This document shows, piece by piece, positions 9,112 through 19,524 of a stretch of DNA of 64,000 nt. The first letter of the stretch is position 1. Every line of letters starts with the position of its first letter. The DNA is from Rhizobium sp. BK602. GTDB taxonomy: Bacteria > Pseudomonadota > Alphaproteobacteria > Rhizobiales > Rhizobiaceae. The DNA lies in contig NZ_JACIBC010000002.1 in assembly GCF_014195095.1 (NCBI RefSeq), positions 186,001-250,000 of the forward strand, in the 5' to 3' direction. Under the pieces are notes generated by a model. It worked only from the letters and a program-made list of their open reading frames with translations, searched no databases and had not been told where the DNA came from. A program made the position numbers and the translations under genes.

Positions 9112-10023
9112 ATGAGAACGCTCGGCTCTTCCCTCTACCAGCGCCTCGTCATCATCATCCCTTATCTCTGGCTGCTGCTCTTCTTCCTCGTCCCGTTCCT
9201 GATCGTCTTCCGCATCTCGCTGTCGACCAAGGCGCTCTCCATCCCGCCCTATGATCCGTCCTTCAACTGGTCGGACAGTTTCGCAGACTGGTGGGACAAG
9301 CTGCAGACCATGTCGTTCGACAACTACACATGGCTGGCCGGCGACCCGCTCTATATGAATGCCTACATTCAGAGCCTGCAGATCGCCGGCATCTCGACGC
9401 TGCTGACGCTGCTCATCGCCTATCCCATCGCCTACGGCATGGCGCAGGCGCCGCGCACCATCCGCCCGACGCTCCTGATGCTGGTCATCCTGCCCTTCTG
9501 GACGAGCTTCCTGATCCGCGTCTATTCCTGGATGTCGATCCTCAGCACGACCGGTCTTTTGAACCAGCTGCTGATGGGGCTCGGCATCATCCACGAGCCG
9601 CTGGTGATTCTCAACACCAACACCGCCGTCTATATCGGCATGGTCTATTCCTATCTGCCCTTCATGGTGCTGCCGCTCTATTCCTCGCTGGAAAAGATGG
9701 ACGGCACGCTGATCGAGGCGGCACAGGATCTCGGCTGCACGCCGATCGGCGCCTTCTGGCGCGTCACCTTCCCGCTGTCGCTCCCCGGCGTGATCGCCGG
9801 CTGCATGCTGGTCTTCATCCCGGCGGTCGGCGAATTCGTCATTCCGGACCTGCTCGGCGGCTCCGAAACGCTGATGATCGGCAAGGTGCTGTGGAGCGAG
9901 TTCTACGGCAATACCGACTGGCCGCTGGCCTCGGCGGTCGCGACGATCCTGCTTCTGGTGCTGGTGGTGCCCATCGTCTTCTTCCAGCATTTCCAGGCAA
10001 AAGCCGACGAGAAGGGGAGATAG
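9112..10023 (+). CDS. potH: Polyamine ABC transporter permease
   Basis: A 303-residue inner-membrane permease with about six membrane segments, the first at residues 12-34 (VIIIPYLWLLLFFLVPFLI). The cytoplasmic coupling loop has the EAA motif (EAAQDLGCTPIGAFWRVTFP, about residues 203-222), which docks onto PotG. WSDSFADWWDKLQTMSFDNY is typical of the PotH/PotB periplasmic region. The start ATG is two bases after the potG stop, and potI follows three bases after its own stop, so translation is probably coupled. Confidence 0.92.
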   Translation: MRTLGSSLYQRLVIIIPYLWLLLFFLVPFLIVFRISLSTKALSIPPYDPSFNWSDSFADWWDKLQTMSFDNYTWLAGDPLYMNAYIQSLQIAGISTLLTLLIAYPIAYGMAQAPRTIRPTLLMLVILPFWTSFLIRVYSWMSILSTTGLLNQLLMGLGIIHEPLVILNTNTAVYIGMVYSYLPFMVLPLYSSLEKMDGTLIEAAQDLGCTPIGAFWRVTFPLSLPGVIAGCMLVFIPAVGEFVIPDLLGGSETLMIGKVLWSEFYGNTDWPLASAVATILLLVLVVPIVFFQHFQAKADEKGR

Positions 10024-10026
10024 GTC

Positions 10027-10842
10027 ATGATCCGCTGGTCCCGTTTCAACATCGTCTCCGTCACGCTCGGCCTGGCTTTCCTTTATCTGCCGATCCTGCT
10101 GCTGGTCATCTATTCCTTCAATGCCTCGCGGCTGGTCACGGTCTGGGGCGGCTTCTCGACGCAATGGTATGTGCATCTCTTCAGCAACGACACCATGCTG
10201 AACGCTGCCTGGCTGACGGTGCGCATCGCGCTCCTGTCGGCGACGATCGCTACCGTGCTCGGGACGCTCGCCGCCCTGACGCTGGTGCGCTACACGCGCT
10301 TTCGCGGTCGCATCCTGTTTTCCGGCATGATCTATGCGCCGCTGGTCATGCCGGATGTCATCACCGGCCTGTCGCTGTTGCTGCTCTTCGTCACCTCCGG
10401 CGTCGACCGCGGTTTCTGGACGATCGTCATGGCGCATACGACGCTGACCATGTGCTTCGTCGCCGTCGTCGTCCAGTCCAGGCTGCTGACCTTCGATCGT
10501 TCGATCGAGGAGGCGGCGCTGGATCTCGGCGCGCCGCCGGTGCGTACCTTCTTCGAGGTCACGCTTCCGATCATCGCGCCGGCGGTATTTTCCGGATGGG
10601 TGCTGGCCCTGACATTGTCGCTCGACGATCTCGTCATCGCCACCTTCGCTTCCGGCGCCGGCGCCAAGACCCTGCCGATGCTGATCTACAGCCAGGTCAA
10701 GCTCGGCGTCACCCCGGAGATCAATGCGATCTGCACCATCCTGATCGGTGTCGTCACCGTCGGCGTCATCTGCGCATCGATCGCCACGAAACGTCGCGAG
10801 CTGCAGCGCCAAAGGGACGAGCAGGCTGCCGCCGCCGGCTGA
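10027..10842 (+). CDS. potI: Polyamine ABC transporter permease
   Basis: A 271-residue second permease with about six membrane helices; YLPILLLVIYSFNASRLVTV near the N terminus is typical of PotI/PotC. Its EAA loop is EEAALDLGAPPVRTFFEVTL. It pairs with PotH to form the membrane channel. It ends the operon; the next gene, on the opposite strand, ends only 11 bases away, leaving no room for a separate terminator, so convergent transcripts must overlap. Confidence 0.92.
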   Translation: MIRWSRFNIVSVTLGLAFLYLPILLLVIYSFNASRLVTVWGGFSTQWYVHLFSNDTMLNAAWLTVRIALLSATIATVLGTLAALTLVRYTRFRGRILFSGMIYAPLVMPDVITGLSLLLLFVTSGVDRGFWTIVMAHTTLTMCFVAVVVQSRLLTFDRSIEEAALDLGAPPVRTFFEVTLPIIAPAVFSGWVLALTLSLDDLVIATFASGAGAKTLPMLIYSQVKLGVTPEINAICTILIGVVTVGVICASIATKRRELQRQRDEQAAAAG

Positions 10843-10853
10843 GGGCTTGAGAC

Positions 10854-12749
10854 TTATTGCTGCGGCTGGTTGGGTTTCTGCAGCAAGGTCGCCACCGGCG
10901 AGATCACCGGGTCCGGCCAGGTGCCGCCGATGAAGAAGGGCAGCATCGGCAGTTCCGCCGCGGCGGCGGGGTCGCTGGCCTCGATCGCGCCCGACAGCGC
11001 CAGTCCGTTGCTGCGGAAGGGAACGACGCCGTTCAGCGTCACCGTTTCATTGCGTCCGACGATCTTGGCGCTGTGAACCTCGGCCGATCCCTTGGCGAAA
11101 TTCGCGTCGACATCCATGCTGTCGAAATCGAACCCCGTGTCGGCGATATCGCTCATGCGGAAGAAGGTCTTGTCGGAGGCGAGCGCGCGGAAGGCGGAGA
11201 TGTTGAATTGCCGGAAGGAGCCTGCCTGCGCGGTGAAACGCATCTTGCCGGCGACGTCGCCGAGATTGGCGGCCCAGATCGGCTTGGAGGTGCCGAGTGA
11301 GAGATCCAGCGATCCTGTCGTCATCGGCAGGGGGCCGACGAGCTTGAGGCGCGCAAAAAGCCCTCCGAAATCGGCGTTGCGAATGGAAATCTGCAGCTTG
11401 CCGCCGCCATCGAAGTCACCCTGCGTGACTTCCAGATGCGCGGTCAGCGCTCCGCCTTCGAAGCCGCTGTCGCCAATGTCGAACTTCGCCTTGCCGCCGG
11501 ACACCAGCAGGCTGGCGCCGATATTGTCGAACTGGAAGGGACCGAGCCAGGCCTTGTTCGACGACAGCCGCATGTCCAGGTCGAGGCGCTGCAGCGGATT
11601 GCCGTTGATGAGCGCATCGATGGCGGTGCCGGCCGCCAGCCGCATGGAGAAGGCGGCGAGGAACGGGTTGATGTTCATCTGGTCGAAGGCGAGCGTGCCG
11701 GAAATCTTCGGCTTGCCGGCAGCGGTATAGCTGAGGTCCATCACGCCGGAGGCGGCGGAATCATTGACCTTGAAATTCAGGTTGTTGAAGCGCACTCCGT
11801 TGGGGATGGCGGCGATATCGGCGTTGAGAGCGGCGTTCTGCAGCGTATCGGCGGCCGGCAGATGCTCGCCGCTCCATGCCAGGAAGGACGGCATGTTCGG
11901 TATGCTGAGATCCAGGTTTCCCGCGAGCGCGGAGAAATCGGAAATGCTGGTGACGCCGGCATAGGTCCAGTTGATCAGCGGCGAGGAGAAGCTCGTTCTC
12001 GCATCGACGCTCTTGCCGGCAAACAGCATCAAGGGCTGGGTGGAATTGAAATCGATCTTGACGTCCTGTCCGTTGAAACGGCCGAGAATGACCGCCGACA
12101 TCGGCCGCGACAGGCGCGGCCAGGTGATGTCGGCATTGACGCTGTTCATCTTGTAGACATTGCCGCTGCGTTCGTCGGCCATTTCGATGCTGCCATCCTC
12201 GATGGTCAGCGTGCCGATATCGGCGTCCTGTTCCTTCTGCATCGACACGCTCTGGCCCGAGGATGCCTCGACCTGCTCGATCGCCTTGGAAAGACGGCCT
12301 TCATTCGTCCAGTCGATCAGGCCGGTTTCATCGCGGCGGATATAGATCACCGGCCGCAGGAAATGGAATTCATGGAAATGCGCGCGTCCGCGCAGCGCGG
12401 TCAGCAGCGAAAAATCCGCCGAGAGGCTGTCGACATGGCCGAGAACCTTGCCATTCTTCGTCGGCTCGCGGATGGTGACCTGGTTGAGCGTCACGCGCGG
12501 CGTCGGCCAGAATTCCAGCGTCGGATCGCCTTCGATCTGGGCACGATAGCCCGTCCAGTCCGAAAGCGCCTTCTCAATGCCGGAACGCACCAGCCCGCTG
12601 GAAATCAGGAAGGGAGCGGTCGCTCGGAAAACGGCGAAGACGATGAGGACGGTCAGAAGCACGATCCCGGAGGTGCGCGCAACGGTCGGCAGCCAGCGCG
12701 AGGCCGATCGCATGGTCAACCGCCACTTCTTGTTCCTTGACGCCCTCAT
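10854..12749 (-). CDS. AsmA-family protein
   Basis: About 631 residues. A single N-terminal membrane anchor (GIVLLTVLIVFAVFRATAPF) is followed by an AsmA-like domain, with IEKALSDWTGYRAQIEGDP and WPTPRVTLNQVTI resembling the conserved start of AsmA proteins, and a long beta-rich region with the typical C-terminal LDLSLGTSKPIWAANLGDVAG. AsmA-like proteins are inner-membrane-anchored periplasmic proteins linked to outer-membrane biogenesis and phospholipid transport; the cargo here is unknown. The start is uncertain: ATG 12749 (MRASRNKKW) or ATG 12713. An upstream frame to 12881 would run into the promoter of the next gene and is less likely. Confidence 0.85.
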   Translation of the reverse strand: MRASRNKKWRLTMRSASRWLPTVARTSGIVLLTVLIVFAVFRATAPFLISSGLVRSGIEKALSDWTGYRAQIEGDPTLEFWPTPRVTLNQVTIREPTKNGKVLGHVDSLSADFSLLTALRGRAHFHEFHFLRPVIYIRRDETGLIDWTNEGRLSKAIEQVEASSGQSVSMQKEQDADIGTLTIEDGSIEMADERSGNVYKMNSVNADITWPRLSRPMSAVILGRFNGQDVKIDFNSTQPLMLFAGKSVDARTSFSSPLINWTYAGVTSISDFSALAGNLDLSIPNMPSFLAWSGEHLPAADTLQNAALNADIAAIPNGVRFNNLNFKVNDSAASGVMDLSYTAAGKPKISGTLAFDQMNINPFLAAFSMRLAAGTAIDALINGNPLQRLDLDMRLSSNKAWLGPFQFDNIGASLLVSGGKAKFDIGDSGFEGGALTAHLEVTQGDFDGGGKLQISIRNADFGGLFARLKLVGPLPMTTGSLDLSLGTSKPIWAANLGDVAGKMRFTAQAGSFRQFNISAFRALASDKTFFRMSDIADTGFDFDSMDVDANFAKGSAEVHSAKIVGRNETVTLNGVVPFRSNGLALSGAIEASDPAAAAELPMLPFFIGGTWPDPVISPVATLLQKPNQPQQ

Positions 12750-12912
12750 GATCCCACGGAGACTTTCATACTCATAGCGCTGATATGCCCGCGTTTGCCG
12801 GATATAGGAAATGATTGGCCGATGCAAACATGTACAGCGAGAAGACAGTCGACTCAGCGACTTTATAATGCGCTGCAGCATGATATATAAACCGAAAAGC
12901 AGGGGAGGTACT

Positions 12913-14865
<1,953 letters not shown>

Positions 14866-14942
14866 TGCGGTCCAGCGAAGGATGAACCGGACCGGGCCGC
14901 AATCATCGGCCTGGTCCTCGCCATTGCCCACTCCAAACCATG

Positions 14943-14969
14943 AAGGCAGCGCTTTTCGCTGCCTTTTTT
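14943..14969 (+). terminator. Terminator after acetoacetyl-CoA synthetase
   Basis: Perfect 9-bp stem AAGGCAGCG/CGCTGCCTT with a CTTTT loop followed by TTTT, 77 bases after the stop codon. Confidence 0.85.
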
Positions 14970-14971
14970 CA

Positions 14972-14986
14972 TTGTGCGACGCACAA
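14972..14986. promoter_or_regulatory. TTGTGC-N3-GCACAA palindromic operator before the helicase gene
   Basis: A perfect dyad, TTGTGCGACGCACAA, immediately after the preceding terminator and 125 bases upstream of the helicase start. Apart from its central base it is identical to the dyad in front of the phasin gene at 23283, so both may bind one regulator. The core TGC-N3-GCA resembles sites reported for PhaR/AniA-type PHB regulators; this assignment is an inference. Confidence 0.55.
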
Positions 14987-15111
14987 ATTAGCGCCTCCTC
15001 TGTACATTGGCCCGCCGAGCGAGTATGTGCACGCCCGAAGAAGAGGCCTGCGACGTGTGGGCCACGATGATCCGCGTCGGCTGACGCGTGAAGAATTCCG
15101 AAAGACAAGAT

Positions 15112-17013
15112 ATGACCGAATTCGAAGGCATCGTTCCTGCGATTGCCCAGGCTTTGGCAAAGCGTGGTTACGAAACGCTGACGCCGGTACAGAAGGCGAT
15201 GCTCGATCCGAACCTCGCCGGCAAGGATGCGCTGGTTTCGGCCCAGACCGGCTCCGGCAAGACCGTGGCCTTCGGCCTGGCGCTGGCGCCCGGCCTGCTT
15301 GACGGAGCCGAGCGCTTCGGCCGCGCCGGCACGCCGCTGGCGCTGGCGATCGCGCCGACCCGCGAGCTGGCGTTGCAGGTGCAGCGCGAACTGGAATGGC
15401 TCTACGAGATGACCGGTGCCACCATCGTCTCCTGCGTCGGCGGCATGGACATGCGCACCGAGAAGCGCGCGCTGGAGCGCGGCGCGCATATCGTCGTGGG
15501 AACGCCGGGCCGCCTTTGCGACCATATCCGCCGCAACTCGCTCGATATATCCGCGCTGAAGGCCGTCGTGCTCGACGAGGCCGACGAGATGCTCGACCTC
15601 GGCTTCCGCGAGGATCTGGAATTCATTCTCGAAACGGCACCGGCCGAGCGGCGGACGCTGATGTTTTCGGCGACCGTGCCGCGTTCGATCGCCAAGCTTG
15701 CCGAAAACTATCAGCGCGACGCCGTGCGCATCGCAACCGCTTCCGAGGCCAAGCAGCATGTCGATATCGACTATCGCGCGCTGACCGTCGTGCCGAGCGA
15801 CCGGGAAAACGCCATCATCAATGTTCTGCGCTACTACGAAGCACAGAACGCCATCGTCTTCTGCTCGACGCGTGCGGCGGTCAACCATCTGACGGCGCGC
15901 TTCAACAATCGCGGCTTCTCGGTCGTGGCGCTGTCGGGCGAGCTTAGCCAGAATGAGCGCACGCACGCGCTGCAGGCCATGCGCGACGGCCGCGCCCGTG
16001 TCTGCATCGCCACCGACGTCGCCGCCCGCGGCATCGACCTGCCGGGCCTGGAGCTGGTCATCCATGCCGACCTGCCGACCAATCCAGAAACGCTGCTGCA
16101 CCGCAGCGGCCGCACAGGCCGCGCCGGCAACAAGGGCGTCAGCGCGCTCATCGTGCCACTCAGCGCCCGCCGCCGTACCGAACGCCTGCTGGAGGCGGCC
16201 CGCATCCGCGCCACCTGGGCAAAGCCACCATCAGCCGATGAAGTCAACCAGCGCGACGACGAGCGTCTTCTTGCCGATCCGGTCTTTACCGAGCCGCTGC
16301 GCGACGACGAGCAGTCTTTGGTGCAGGAGCTCTTGCAGAGCCATGGCGCCGAACAGGTCGCCGCCGCCTTCCTGCGGCAATATCGCACCGGCCATTCCGC
16401 GCCGGAGGATCTGCAGGACGTGCCGGCCGAAGGCGAGCGCCGCAAGCCCCGCCGCGACGATTTCCCCGTCACGCGCTATGACGAGCCGTCCGCCGGCCGC
16501 AACGATTTCACCGATGGCGTCTGGGTGTCGCTTTCCGTGGGACGCAAGCAGAATGCCGAGCCGCGCTGGCTGATCCCGATGCTCTGCCGCAACGGCAACC
16601 TCACCAAGCGTGACATCGGCGCCATCAAGATGCAGCCGGAAGAGACCTTCGTCGAGTTCTCGGTCGAAGGCGCCGAGCGCTTCCTGTCCGCCATCGGCCC
16701 CGACAAGACGCTGGAGCGCGGCATCCGCGTCAAGCCGCTCACCGGCGCGCCGGATTTTTCGCAGGCCAAACGCGAGGGTGGCTACGGCAAGAAGAAGCCT
16801 TTCGGCGACAGGGATACTCGTTCGAACGACGGTGGCAAGCCGAAGTGGAAGTCCGACCGCAAGCCGGAGCGGGCGGGCGAGGGTGGCGCCGACAAGAAGC
16901 CGTGGTCGAAGAAGCCGGGCAAGCCGCATTTCACCAAGAACGACGGCCCTCCCAAGGGCGGCAATCCGAATTCAAGGGCGGCGCGCAAGGCCGCGAAGAC
17001 ACGCGGGGAGTGA
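15112..17013 (+). CDS. DEAD-box ATP-dependent RNA helicase with DbpA-type RNA-binding domain
   Basis: A 633-residue helicase. Visible motifs: Q-motif region YETLTPVQKAML, Walker A AQTGSGKT (44-51), PTRELA, DEAD (155-158), SAT (186-188), and HRSGRTGRAG from residue 330. Residues about 468-544 match the DbpA RNA-binding fold (VWVSLSVGRKQNAEPRW onward), which in DbpA targets 23S rRNA. The tail from about 545 is Lys/Arg/Gly-rich and probably disordered RNA-binding sequence. Likely role: ribosome assembly or RNA unwinding. ATG 15112 is preferred; GTG 15088 is in frame. Unusually, its upstream region carries the same dyad as the phasin gene. Confidence 0.93.
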   Translation: MTEFEGIVPAIAQALAKRGYETLTPVQKAMLDPNLAGKDALVSAQTGSGKTVAFGLALAPGLLDGAERFGRAGTPLALAIAPTRELALQVQRELEWLYEMTGATIVSCVGGMDMRTEKRALERGAHIVVGTPGRLCDHIRRNSLDISALKAVVLDEADEMLDLGFREDLEFILETAPAERRTLMFSATVPRSIAKLAENYQRDAVRIATASEAKQHVDIDYRALTVVPSDRENAIINVLRYYEAQNAIVFCSTRAAVNHLTARFNNRGFSVVALSGELSQNERTHALQAMRDGRARVCIATDVAARGIDLPGLELVIHADLPTNPETLLHRSGRTGRAGNKGVSALIVPLSARRRTERLLEAARIRATWAKPPSADEVNQRDDERLLADPVFTEPLRDDEQSLVQELLQSHGAEQVAAAFLRQYRTGHSAPEDLQDVPAEGERRKPRRDDFPVTRYDEPSAGRNDFTDGVWVSLSVGRKQNAEPRWLIPMLCRNGNLTKRDIGAIKMQPEETFVEFSVEGAERFLSAIGPDKTLERGIRVKPLTGAPDFSQAKREGGYGKKKPFGDRDTRSNDGGKPKWKSDRKPERAGEGGADKKPWSKKPGKPHFTKNDGPPKGGNPNSRAARKAAKTRGE

Positions 17014-17020
17014 CCTCCGA

Positions 17021-17947
17021 TCAGCGGGGCTCGTCCGTAGTCGCTACGGACAGGCCGCGCGAGGTCAGCCAGACGCCCACCAGCGTCACCGCCAGCCCCA
17101 CGAACATTGCCGTCGTCAGCGGCTCGGAAAACAGCGCCCAGGCCCAGAGCATGGTCACCGGCGGGCTGAGATAGATGGCGGCGCTGACCTGTGCGACAGG
17201 AAAGAGGCGCAGGCTGGTGTAATAGACCGAATAGGCGGCGAAGGTCGCGATCAGCACCAGCCAGATCATGCCGATGGCGAAGCCGCGGGTCAGCGGTGGG
17301 GCAAGATCGCCCTGCATCATCGCGCAGACGCCGAACAACACCGAGGCGGTCAATGTGTGGATGCAGAGGCTTTGGTGAACGGGCATGTGCCCGGTTCGTC
17401 GCCGCTTGTGCAGGACCGATGCGAAGGCAAAGACCAGCATCGACCCCACCGTCAATCCATAGGCCCAGATCGGAGCGGCGCCGAAGCTGAGGCTGTCGAT
17501 CGACACGATCAAGACGCCGGCTACCGCGATCGCTGTTCCCAGCCATTGGCGACCGCTCAGCCGCTCCCCCAGGACGGGTTGCGACAGGGCCGCGATCGCC
17601 AGTGGCAGCAGGTCGGAGATCAGCGCCACCAGCCCGGTCGGCACCCGCTGTTCGATCGCCAGCGCGAAGCCGCCGAGATAGAGGAAGACCGACATCACGC
17701 CGAACAGCATCTGTTCGGCAATCGCGCGCGGCCGCATGCGCGGACCGATCGTCAGCGCGAAGGGCAGCAGGATCAAACCTGACAGAAGCGTGCGCCAGAA
17801 CAGGACCAGCATCACGCTGGCCTCCTGGCTGGCATAGCGAATGCCGACGAAGCCGGCGCTCCAGCAGACGATCAGGAGCGCCGCCATCACGGGCCAGAGG
17901 AAACGGCGCTCGGCTGGCGCGGGCCGGGATAGGCATTGCTCTGTCAT
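17021..17947 (-). CDS. EamA/DMT-family transporter
   Basis: A 308-residue inner-membrane protein with about ten hydrophobic helices in two EamA repeats (first begins LWPVMAALLIVCWSAGFVGI; second begins near IWAYGLTVGSMLVFAF). Family members usually export amino acids or metabolites. The start ATG 17947 is preferred over GTG 17986. Its 3' end is 7 bases from the helicase stop. It is divergent from a LysR gene, with a long inverted repeat between them, so it is the likely target of that regulator. Substrate unknown. Confidence 0.9.
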   Translation of the reverse strand: MTEQCLSRPAPAERRFLWPVMAALLIVCWSAGFVGIRYASQEASVMLVLFWRTLLSGLILLPFALTIGPRMRPRAIAEQMLFGVMSVFLYLGGFALAIEQRVPTGLVALISDLLPLAIAALSQPVLGERLSGRQWLGTAIAVAGVLIVSIDSLSFGAAPIWAYGLTVGSMLVFAFASVLHKRRRTGHMPVHQSLCIHTLTASVLFGVCAMMQGDLAPPLTRGFAIGMIWLVLIATFAAYSVYYTSLRLFPVAQVSAAIYLSPPVTMLWAWALFSEPLTTAMFVGLAVTLVGVWLTSRGLSVATTDEPR

Positions 17948-18020
17948 CGGATTCTCGATTGGGGCTCTCGCTCGAATGGGCTTCACGGCTCAGCCATAGG
18001 CCATGGCCGGCTCGATTACA

Positions 18021-18081
18021 CATGACAAATATCGATCAAGGCATGACATTCCAGTCTCATAATGAATGAGTATTTGTCATG
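18021..18081. promoter_or_regulatory. Inverted repeat operator between DMT transporter and LysR genes
   Basis: CATGACAAATA at 18021-18031 and its exact complement TATTTGTCATG at 18071-18081, with a further partial copy CATGACATT at 18042-18050. The arrangement lies between the divergent genes and spans about six helical turns, as expected for a LysR tetramer contacting two sites. Confidence 0.65.
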
Positions 18082-18135
18082 GGCCGCCGGAATGTGCATT
18101 CTCTCCGCAAAGAGATCATCCGGGCAGGATTTGCC

Positions 18136-19026
18136 ATGACCGAGTTCACCAGCCGCCGTTTGGAAATCGACGCCCTGCGCGCCTTGTGGGCGATCCGGCA
18201 TCATGGCGGCATTACCCGCGCGGCTGAGGCCCTGGGCCTGTCGCAATCCGCCGTCAGCCACAAGATCAAGCGGCTGGAGACGAGCCTCGATTGCGATCTC
18301 TTGAGCCGCAAACCCGGCGCCGCGATGTTCACCGCGGCCGGTGAGGATCTGCTCGATTATGCCGGGCGCATCCTTGGTCTGCATGACGAGGCGCTTCTGA
18401 GCCTGTCGAAGACGTCGCTTGCCGGGCGCGTCGCCCTCGGCCTGACCGAGGATACGACCTGCACCGATCTCGCCCGCATATTGGGGCGTTTCCGCCGCCT
18501 GCATCCGAATGTCTCCGTGCGTACCAAGGTCCGCATGAGCCTCGTCCTGCGGGGAATGCTGGAGCGGGGCGAGCTGGACGCCGCGATCGTGCAGGTTTTC
18601 GCCCATGAGGTCCGCCCGACCGACGTCGTTCTCTTTCGCGAGGCGCTTCATTGGGTGAAGCATCCGGATCTCCCCCTGTCGCAGGACGGCCCGATCCCCT
18701 TTCTGTCCTTCGACGATGAATGCTTCTATCGTCGCTGGGCGCTCGATATCGGACAGGATGGCGGCGTGGTGCTTGAAACCGTGTTCGAATGCGCGAGCGC
18801 GGCGGGGATCGTTGCCGCCGTCACCTCCGGTCTGGGCGTGGCACTTCTGAACGGCCGCCACCTGCAGCCCGACATGGAGATCATCGCCAAGGGTCTGCCG
18901 GCGCCCCCTGCCTTGGCCTATGTCGTTCGCCGCGGCCGCAAGGTGAGGAATCCCGCGCTCGATACTCTTGTGGCGGAGATCGAGAGCGAAATCAGCCGTT
19001 ACGGTGGGCTGGCGCTGGCGAGCTGA
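18136..19026 (+). CDS. LysR-family transcriptional regulator
   Basis: A 296-residue regulator. The helix-turn-helix is at about residues 20-45 (GGITRAAEALGLSQSAVSHK), then the linker helix and an effector domain ending GLGVALLNGRHLQPDMEI. ATG 18136 has AGGA 7 bases upstream; an in-frame ATG at 18079 lies inside the inverted repeat operator and is therefore unlikely to be the true start. Divergent placement suggests it regulates the DMT transporter and itself. Inducer unknown. Confidence 0.92.
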   Translation: MTEFTSRRLEIDALRALWAIRHHGGITRAAEALGLSQSAVSHKIKRLETSLDCDLLSRKPGAAMFTAAGEDLLDYAGRILGLHDEALLSLSKTSLAGRVALGLTEDTTCTDLARILGRFRRLHPNVSVRTKVRMSLVLRGMLERGELDAAIVQVFAHEVRPTDVVLFREALHWVKHPDLPLSQDGPIPFLSFDDECFYRRWALDIGQDGGVVLETVFECASAAGIVAAVTSGLGVALLNGRHLQPDMEIIAKGLPAPPALAYVVRRGRKVRNPALDTLVAEIESEISRYGGLALAS

Positions 19027-19102
19027 CAGCGGATTTGCAGGGATCTCATGACTGAGGCAGAATGCTGTCTCCGAGCGGACACCGGAATGGAGCGGTATCC
19101 TC

Positions 19103-19504
19103 ATGCTGATCGGTTCATGTCACTGCGGCAAGGCGGGCTGGACGCTGGAGGGCGATCCGGGCTCGATCACGGCCTGCAATTGCACGCTCTGCCGGCGCTA
19201 TGGTGCGCTGTGGGCCTATGACTATGAAGGGGAGCGGATCGCGATCACCGGGCCGACCGCTTCCTATACGCGCGCCGGCAGGGACAAGTCTTCCCTCGAA
19301 ATATTGTTCTGCCCGGCCTGCGCCTGCATATTGAGCTGGCGCGGCCTGAGGCTGCAAAAGGACGGCCGCCGGCGCATGGCCGTGAACCTGCGGCTTGCGC
19401 CACCGGATCTCGTCTCAGACCTGCCGATCGATCACTTCGATGGGCTCGACACCTTTGAAGACCTTCCTTCAAAAGGACAGTGCGTGCGCGATCTCTGGTT
19501 TTGA
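19103..19504 (+). CDS. GFA-family zinc-binding protein
   Basis: A 133-residue protein with the full cysteine pattern of the GFA/CENP-V fold: CHC at residues 6-8, CNCTLC at 25-30 and CPAC-C at 70-75, which bind two zinc ions. The founding member was described as glutathione-dependent formaldehyde-activating enzyme, but most members, including this one, have no demonstrated activity. It is 76 bases after the LysR gene in the same direction. The ATG is at 19103, with GGAGCGG about 9 bases upstream. Confidence 0.9.
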   Translation: MLIGSCHCGKAGWTLEGDPGSITACNCTLCRRYGALWAYDYEGERIAITGPTASYTRAGRDKSSLEILFCPACACILSWRGLRLQKDGRRRMAVNLRLAPPDLVSDLPIDHFDGLDTFEDLPSKGQCVRDLWF

Positions 19505-19524
19505 TAGCGGGCTGGTGATCTCGC

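Noticed and set aside
12869..12877. TGC-GCT-GCA upstream of acetoacetyl-CoA synthetase as a third PHB-regulator box
   Set aside because: It matches only the 6-base core and lacks the TTG/CAA flanks shared by the phasin and helicase sites; such cores are common in GC-rich DNA.
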